From Berberis thunbergii (lineage: Eukaryota; Streptophyta; Magnoliopsida; Ranunculales; Berberidaceae), in contig QNQO01001162.1 of assembly GCA_003290165.1 (NCBI GenBank), positions 62,001-126,000 on the forward strand: 64,000 bases of DNA. The letters run 5' to 3'. The position numbers were made by a program, and so were the translations under genes. The notes beneath the pieces are model-generated. The model ran no database searches, was not told the DNA's origin, and saw only the letters and a list, made by a program, of their open reading frames with translations. Shown in pieces: positions 57,676 to 64,000 of the stretch. Within the stretch, counting starts at the first letter, position 1, and each line of letters starts with the position of its first letter.

Positions 57676-59731
57676 CGCGGGAGGAAGATTTACCCCTCTT
57701 TGTCGAACGACGCTTGTCCGGAAGGACCGTCGATTTGACTTTGTTCTCTTGATCATTATCGGAGTGCGCCCCCAAGTTTATATTATTAATAGCATGTGAT
57801 TTCGGCCCCAACTCCGATTCCGACGCAACCTCGTCACTATCATCTGTGGCGCTATTAAGTGTATTAGTGGTCATAGATTGTTTCTTTAGTCGCAAAACAC
57901 GATTCTCCTCAAACAGCTGGATGACGACCTCATACATCCCGTCCTCGTCGTTCCTTGCTGCTGCGGGCACTGAAGAATTACCAGCTACCGCGGATTGAGC
58001 GTACTTGGCCATAACCTCTTTCAAACGTTCCATCACTGCCGAGTGCGCCGTGGCATCCTCTACTTCCCTTATCATTCCACTCGATTTTGTTTGCGTCACT
58101 AAAAAATCACCAACAACGAGCAAATCACGCGTTGCCGGAGGTAGCACGTCCCCTGGGTTGGGGCCGTGAAGAGGCTGGGGCCGTGGACTGGGGGGCCATG
58201 GGCAGGCCGTGCTCGGACGTGGGCTGAGATCTGACTGCTGTCCTGCTCAAGTCATGGACGGGCTGGGGCCATGATCAGGCTGGACCCGAGGAGTGCCCAG
58301 AGCCGTGATCTGACCGAGACCGTGATCTGACGCGGGGCTTGGACTGGTGGTGAGCACATTCTGTTTGGGGTCGTGAGCTGGCTGGGGCGAAGCCACTCCT
58401 AATTCCCCTGCAAATGAAGCTCGTGTCTCTGATCCAGGATGCCCCGAGTGAGCGTCCCCAGTGTCTTCGTGTGACCTTGCCACAATGTGATGTTCCGGGC
58501 GGATATCGTCATTTGGCATGTCGTCGGAAAGACCACTCTTGGCCCCTGAGATTATGTCATCTGTTGACTGTGTCGGCTGTTCTTGAGTTTCAATAGCATT
58601 TGCAATCTCCGAAGTTGTATATCCCGCCTCTAAAAGGCATTCTTCCGTAGTTTCTGGAACCTGCTCAGCACTAACTAGAACCATGTTCTCACTCTTCTCT
58701 GCCTCATTATTTGCAGTGAGCGACTCAAATTTGTTTGACAACACCACCGTACCCGGATCCATGGCCACTGGCCTCTTCTCCCCAACTTCCTCATTAATTT
58801 CCTCCCCCTGACTATTCTTTGCACCACTTGGACCTGCTGCAGGATTGAGAGGCATGGCTTTTTTGATAACGGGGACATATTGTTGCTGGACAGTGTTTGG
58901 TTCAACCTTTGGCTTGGTCAGCTTCTCAATACCAATATCCAGGGCTTTCCCTCCGCCCTTAAGACCCAATTTTTTCCTACAAAACTCCTCTTGGTGCCCT
59001 ATCAGAGAACAAAAATCACAGTATTTGAAACCAGGGTATTCTATCGTCTGCCAGAAACCCCTATTGTTGGCCCTGTCAATCCAAACTCGGGTTGGTAATT
59101 TCTCCGCCAAAGTCATCTCCACGCAAACACGGGCAAAGCCCGGGCGTGACAAGCAACGAGTATGATCATCCATCCGCAAAAAACCACCAAAAGAATTCAC
59201 AATTGCTTTTAAAATAGGGGGATGAAATAAATGTAAAGGTAAATTTGGCAACTCTACCCATAACGGCACCGAGATGGGGTCCTCCTTCAAACTGAAACCA
59301 TCATGTCATCGAAAAGCTTTGAGCCGAACTCCACGAATCAAAAAGGACTCTCTCGACAGTACTTTCGTTGCTTCCTCCTCAGATTGAAGGCGGACTAACA
59401 CGTGCCATTGATTTAGTAAACTGAGTGAGAAATCGCCTAAAATGCCCCAGGTTCTGTGAATCGAATCTCGAATATCTGCCAAAGTTGGTCGATAACTGGA
59501 GAATTTTAGGACAATCATGTGTTTTTCCATGAAAGCTTCTCCACGGACTTCATCCGTGGCCGTGATTCCGATTGCTGGGGCTCCCTCTTTGCGGAAACGG
59601 GTTCCTTTGACCGGAGTCTCCGCTGCGGCTTCCACCAAATTTTTTCCCAAAATCTGGGCGAAAGAGGGCTTAGAATCCCCATGACCCGGTCCCGTGGGGG
59701 GAGGAGTGGAGGCTGGGGCCGTGGCCATCAC
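57671..59731 (-). pseudogene. LINE ORF1 (DUF4283 and CCHC knuckle), lightly damaged
   Basis: Starts near 59731 (MMATAPASTPPPTGPGHGDS). The DUF4283 region is FMEKHMIVLKFSSYRPTLAD, then NQWHVLVRLQSEEEATKVLS. An in-frame TGA at 59306-59308 follows VRLKAFR, where relatives have tryptophan. It continues as KEDPISVPLWVELPNLPLHL, then the knuckle YCDFCSLIGHQEEFC (CX2CX4HX4C, near 58990). An acidic tail runs to 58247, and a frame change near 58150 leads to the C-terminal KVKSTVLPDKRRSTKRGKSS. ORF1 binds element RNA. One stop and one frame change are the only clear lesions, so the insertion is fairly young. Confidence 0.8.
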
Positions 59732-61190
59732 ATCCAGAAATCAGTCCGTAACTGCTGGCGGAGGTGGATGGCGGCTGTCCTGTCGGCTCACCCCGAACCT
59801 GTCTCCCGTGCGCCAAAGCCTACCAGGCAGAGAGAGAGGTGATTGGAGGCCGCTCGATCTCGCGACCGTGAGGCAGCCGGTCGATCTCCAGTCAGGACGG
59901 TTGGATCTCGCGGCCTTGATGCGTCCAAGAGGCGGTCGATTAGCGGCCTGGAATGGTGGTCCACAGAGACGCAAATCGCTTTCGCCTTCGCTCAAGCCGG
60001 TCGATCTCACGAAGCGCTGCCGGTCCTAGCGGCCTGGATGGCGGCGGCTGTTGGTTCTTCTTCTAGTATCAGAAGCGAACAGAGCTTGATGGCGGCGGCT
60101 GTTCCAATCCTTCGATTTGGAGATCGCTATCTCTGTCGTCTTCAAGAAAATACTCAAGTTCTTCTCCTTCGCATATCTGTTCTCACGATAGTTGATACAG
60201 CTATCAATACTTGCATTTTAGGTTGATTAATGGCAATCATGTTTACAAGTAATTCCCTTTTTTGTATTGCATTTTAGGTTGATTAATTTCTTTGATTAAC
60301 ATGTCAGTGAATTCCATTCAATTTCATCTAGAAAGGATTTGGAACTAGAAGGTTAGTGGATAGGGTAAGATGATTACAAGTAAGGTTGACGCCGACATTT
60401 GAAGTAGTTCTTAATTATGTAGGAATTTGATCATTTGTTTCTTCTATCTTGTATAAGAAAAATATACAACACTCAGAGAATGTTTCCTAATTTCCAAGTT
60501 GTGTTAAAAAAATTTCAGGGTAATTCAAGAAAATTTTGTTTACATCGTTTAAATTTTTTTCAGTGGTTTAGCAGTTAATGTATGTAGCAATTCCCTTCAC
60601 TTATCGGTTATATAACTAATTTCTAGGTAGTGTCAACGGTTCACTCACTAATCGAAGGTTGTTACGATTTGTTGTTTTGATTAATGATGGGGTGATTATG
60701 ATTTTTTTTACATAGGTAGATTGGGGAGAAAAAGAATTCGGACGTGGTGATTTTGAAGAAGAGATGGGGATCTTGTGATGTGTTTTACTTATAATGGTAA
60801 GCATGTTCATATTTTTTTTCTTTCTTTCTGCAATTTCAACTTTTACAACGTGTTAGTGAATTCCTTTCTTTGTATTGCATTAGGTTGATTAATGGCATGC
60901 ATGTTTCCAAGTAATTCCCTTCTTTGTATTGCATTTTAAGTTAATTAGTTTCTTTGATTAACGTGTTAGTGAATTCCATTCAATTTCATCAATGGAAAGG
61001 ATGTGGAATTAGAGGGTTAGTGAACAGGATAAGATGATTACAAGTAAGGTTGAAGCCGACATTTATAGTAGTTCTTATTTATGTAGGAATTTGATCATTT
61101 GTTTCTTCTATTTTGTATAAGAAAAATCTACAACACTCATAGAATGTTTCTGAGTTTTTCAAGTTGTATGTTAAAAAACTTTCAAGGTAT

Positions 61191-62754
61191 CGCGAAAATT
61201 TTTGTTTATATCAAGTATGTTTTACATATTCCCTTGAGTTCCTGCATATTATAGTTTATAAAAATTGTTTTTTGGAGAATACAAAAGGAAAATGAAACTA
61301 AAAGTGACTATAGTTTGAGTTACAAAACAAGTTGCCCTACCATAAACAAGTTACAAAGTAGTTCATAAGCAACTGCCCTTCTTTTCATCTACGTAAACAA
61401 AAAATATACAAAACAGGTTGCATGAAGTTCATAAACAAATGAGTTCATAAAACACTCTGAGAATGTTTTTGAAATTTTCAAAAGTGACCACTTTTCACAG
61501 TGTTACGAAAATTTCGAGGTAATTGGCAAAATTACAAGTATGTTTTACATAATATCCCTTGAGTTTGTAAGTGGTCAAAGAAGATTTCAAGTATGTTTTA
61601 CCCTTGAGTTGTTGCAAATAAATGTTTTAGCTTATAAAAAAATGCTTTTGGGAGAATAAATAGCATAAACAAACGAGTTCCTACATAGCAAAGTCCCTAA
61701 GATGCAATCTAAAGGCATAAATTATATATGTCCATGAAATGGGAGTGTAGATAATTCAAATTGGTTTAGTTTTGGGGCTCTAAGAAAAGTTATATGTTAT
61801 GGAAAACCAGAAACCATTGAGAGTGCTTACCTCAAAACAATGTATCTTATTATTTTGGTAAGTTTTAGAACAAAGGTTCAAATGATCCCTTTCTGATTGT
61901 TCTTTATTCACTCAGTTTTTCGAAATGCAAAGCAATTTTCATTTGGGCTCCAATTCAGCCTCCTCTTGAGCTTGATTCTTCATTAGGGCTCTCTACTACT
62001 ATATATGCTATATGATTGATATTTTTTAATGTTCAGTAAGATTAATAAGGGTAAGTTCAATACTTGGATTATTGTTCTTGAATTCTCGTAATTATACTGT
62101 ATAACTATTGCAAAAATCATATAAAAGAAAGTATCCTCCAAATTGAATTGAACCTAAAAAATGTAGTGTCTCGGTTGAACTAAACCTTAAAAAAAGAGGT
62201 AGTGCAATAATCAAATAAGTAAACTTATGCTTGCATCTCATACATTCACTACCTCAGCAGTTGTTTGGTTTTCACTGTAGATGGATTCTGACGTCTTCAT
62301 AAAATTTATTTCAGTGATCACTTCTTCAATATAATTAGGGACTCCGAGTCTCATCACTGAAACTGAAGATTCTTGCACTCTAGCCTGTTGATTACTCATG
62401 TTGGTGTTTGCTGATAGCTTCATTATGCCTTTCAGTAGCTTCATTATGTACCTTATACTTTTCTTTTTCTTTTAATTATTCCAATGTGTTAAAAGTGTAG
62501 AAGTTCACAAATGGGGAAGAGGTACAAACTTATTAAATGTCACGAAATTTCCCTTCAATGAAACATACCTTTATTTGAGTCAACATTTTGTTTTCCTTAA
62601 CTCTGCATGTTTAATTACTAAAAAAAAGTACTTTCATAGTAAGGTGTTCATACTTGAAATCAGTATGATGTTCATAGTATGAAATCAATATGATGTTTAT
62701 AGTAAGGTGTTCATAGTATCAAATCAGTTGCTACGATTCAATTGTTTTTTTTTT
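61191..62754. other. AT-rich spacer with short repeats
   Basis: 'aagtatgttttaca' with following 'cccttgagtt' recurs at about 61215, 61550 and 61590. A minus-strand frame at 62444-62238 (ending YSENQTTAEVVNV) is unrecognised and has no supporting context. No gene called. Confidence 0.35.
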
Positions 62755-64000
62755 CTTTTGCATACTCATGCTATGATTCATTTTTTTTACATGTATAATG
62801 TGATTTATTGACATTAATAGCGTGATTTATTAACATGTATAGTGAGACTTCATTGTTAGAATATTCCTAGTATACATCTGTATCCATTTGCATACATTAG
62901 ATTACATTGTTGAACATACTAGCATACATTTATGTATAGTTTGATATACACAGTCATCTCTTGGTGTCTCTCACACAAGGAGTTTAATTTTTGTTTCATT
63001 TTTAGCAGTCTCTCACAGATCTCTCAGCGGTCTTCATTTTTTCATCATTCGCTCAAGCATTCAATTTTTAGCATTCTCTCAAGTATTCTTATTGGTTATT
63101 AAAAGGATTCGAATTCACAGAGCCATGCTGAGTGATTTTTAAATATAGTTAAATTCATGATAAACACGATAGAAAGATAAGCCGTGATGAAAATAATTAA
63201 CTTTTTACGATATTGGCAACGACACGGGGAATTTATCTTACAAAACAGAATGGTGTTTGGGTTGGGAGATAAAAGATGACTTAAATTATTTTTAAAATAA
63301 ACCATCCAATGGCATAGAAAGCAACCAAGCAGTTTCACACTTATGTTCTCACAAACTCAAGTACTCTATCATCTTACAAACTTTCACAATATTAACCATC
63401 TCAAACTCTCACAACCCTATTTCAATCAAGAAACATAAACACTCACAACCGTTTCTCTTTCACGAATTTTTGTCTCTCACGAATCTCTCAATAAATTAGT
63501 TTCTCTCAAGCATTCTCTCATGGATTTATTTGGAAAAGATTTCGGTGTCTAATCAAGATTTCGGTTTAATTGGTTTTATTTTGGAAAAGATTTTGGTATC
63601 TAATCTTGATTTGGAAACGATTTTAGTGTTCACTCGAGTGTAGAGATTTGGTCTTCTTTACACTAAGGGAAGCAAAAAGCAGAAAAAAAAAAGACTTGTG
63701 TAGCACTATGTATTTCCATTGTTTTTAGCTAAAATTATTTTCAGTGATTATAAAGTGGTTTATGTTTTGCAACTTTCTATAATGATTTTAGTGTAGTTTT
63801 ATTGCGCTTAATTTGATGCTTAATTTTATACTCTTAATTTCTTGCTCTTAAATTTGTTATACTTTTTTAATTTCCTTCTAGCATGTTTCTTCTATTAATT
63901 TCTTCATTCTTGCACGTTTCTTGTATTAATTTTCTTAATTTCCTTCTAGCACGTTTCTACTATTAATTTCCATCTAGCACGTTTCTACTATTAATTTCCA
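62755..64000 (+). mobile_element. Helitron-like repeat family, copy 3, running off the window
   Basis: 62755-62945 matches 53022-53215. After an internal gap, 63110-63230 matches the 3' part of copy 2 but lacks the 'ataccCTAGT' terminus. 63230-64000 matches 55150-56000. The match continues to the end of the window. Confidence 0.4.

Larger units (their letters stand above)
57321..60210 (-). mobile_element. ORF1-only L1-type LINE (HAL1-like), with target duplication
   Basis: Minus-strand insertion of 2890 bp. The 3' poly(A) is the T run at 57321-57339, and the 5' end is near 60210. It is flanked by TTGCATTTTAGG at 57309-57320 and 60211-60222 (perfect 12 bp). The element contains a GC-rich 5' leader (59740-60210), one ORF1 frame region (59731-57671) and only the first 50 or so codons of ORF2 (57675 onward). 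It then goes straight to the 3' end. The lack of reverse transcriptase while 5' leader, tail and target duplication are all present means it is internally deleted, not 5'-truncated. Confidence 0.85.
57031..61190 (+). repeat. Tandem duplication (about 610-660 bp unit), first copy split by a LINE
   Basis: Unit 1 is 57031-57320 plus 60211-60578, and unit 2 is 60579-61190. Shared landmarks: 'gtgtcaacggtt(g/c)actcac', 'agaattcggacgtggtgatt', 'attgcattttaggttgatta', 'gattacaagtaaggttga'. The LINE at 57321-60210 is absent from unit 2, which gives the empty site. Confidence 0.85.

Noticed and set aside
59519..60226. Plus-strand ORFs in the GC-rich LINE leader
   Set aside because: High GC makes all frames open. 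The leader belongs to the minus-strand LINE.
1..64000. Prokaryotic features, rRNA or tRNA genes, integrated virus
   Set aside because: No operon structure, rRNA block, convincing tRNA or viral gene was seen. Introns and transposons point to a plant nuclear genome. A tRNA scan would be needed to exclude single tRNA genes.

Overview
This window reads as plant nuclear DNA from a eudicot, probably a woody one. It is AT-rich, its genes have many introns with GT-AG borders, and it is crowded with plant transposable elements. Five host loci can be followed exon by exon. They are PGR5 (two tandem copies, one dead), a secondary-wall cellulose synthase of CESA4/IRX5 type, an LRR receptor kinase, a SAM-dependent methyltransferase pseudogene, and a GTE1/GTE6-type bromodomain-NET gene. 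No species can be named from the sequence alone.

Layout. 1-9330: a tandem duplication of PGR5 on the minus strand. Copy B (8048-7572) is intact. Copy A is split by a Ty3/gypsy LTR fragment (831-3594), has a stop in exon 2, and carries upstream a non-autonomous hAT (3855-5301) that has captured the first exon of a mitochondrial malate dehydrogenase gene. A PIF/Harbinger-like MITE (6190-6945) lies between the copies. 9330-17378: CESA4, 11 exons, plus strand, 1030 residues. 18056-21943: LRR receptor kinase, 2 exons, minus strand, convergent with CESA4. 23011-33459: a complete LTR retroelement with a perfect 5-bp target duplication. It has no recognisable pol, a Tat-like gag on the plus strand and an antisense ORF, and its internal region is present twice. 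34035-35487: the methyltransferase pseudogene, broken by two small foldback elements. 36585-about 42190: a decayed L1-type LINE, minus strand. 42702-49363: the GTE gene, 8 exons, minus strand, with a one-base deletion in the bromodomain exon. 49886-50245: a 360-bp hairpin. 50700-64000: a mosaic of Helitron-like repeats, a second hAT element, and an ORF1-only LINE inserted into a tandem repeat.

The host genes form no operon or pathway. PGR5 acts in photosynthetic cyclic electron flow, CESA4 in wood cellulose, the receptor kinase at the plasma membrane and GTE in chromatin reading. What ties the window together is its insertion history. A family of 154-180 bp foldback elements with 9-bp target duplications recurs five times (CESA4 intron 1, the methyltransferase locus, GTE intron 1), and several elements are nested or carry host gene pieces. 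The strongest candidates for something little described are the pol-less retroelement with its double interior, the ORF1-only LINE, the MDH-capturing hAT and the perfect-armed hairpin.
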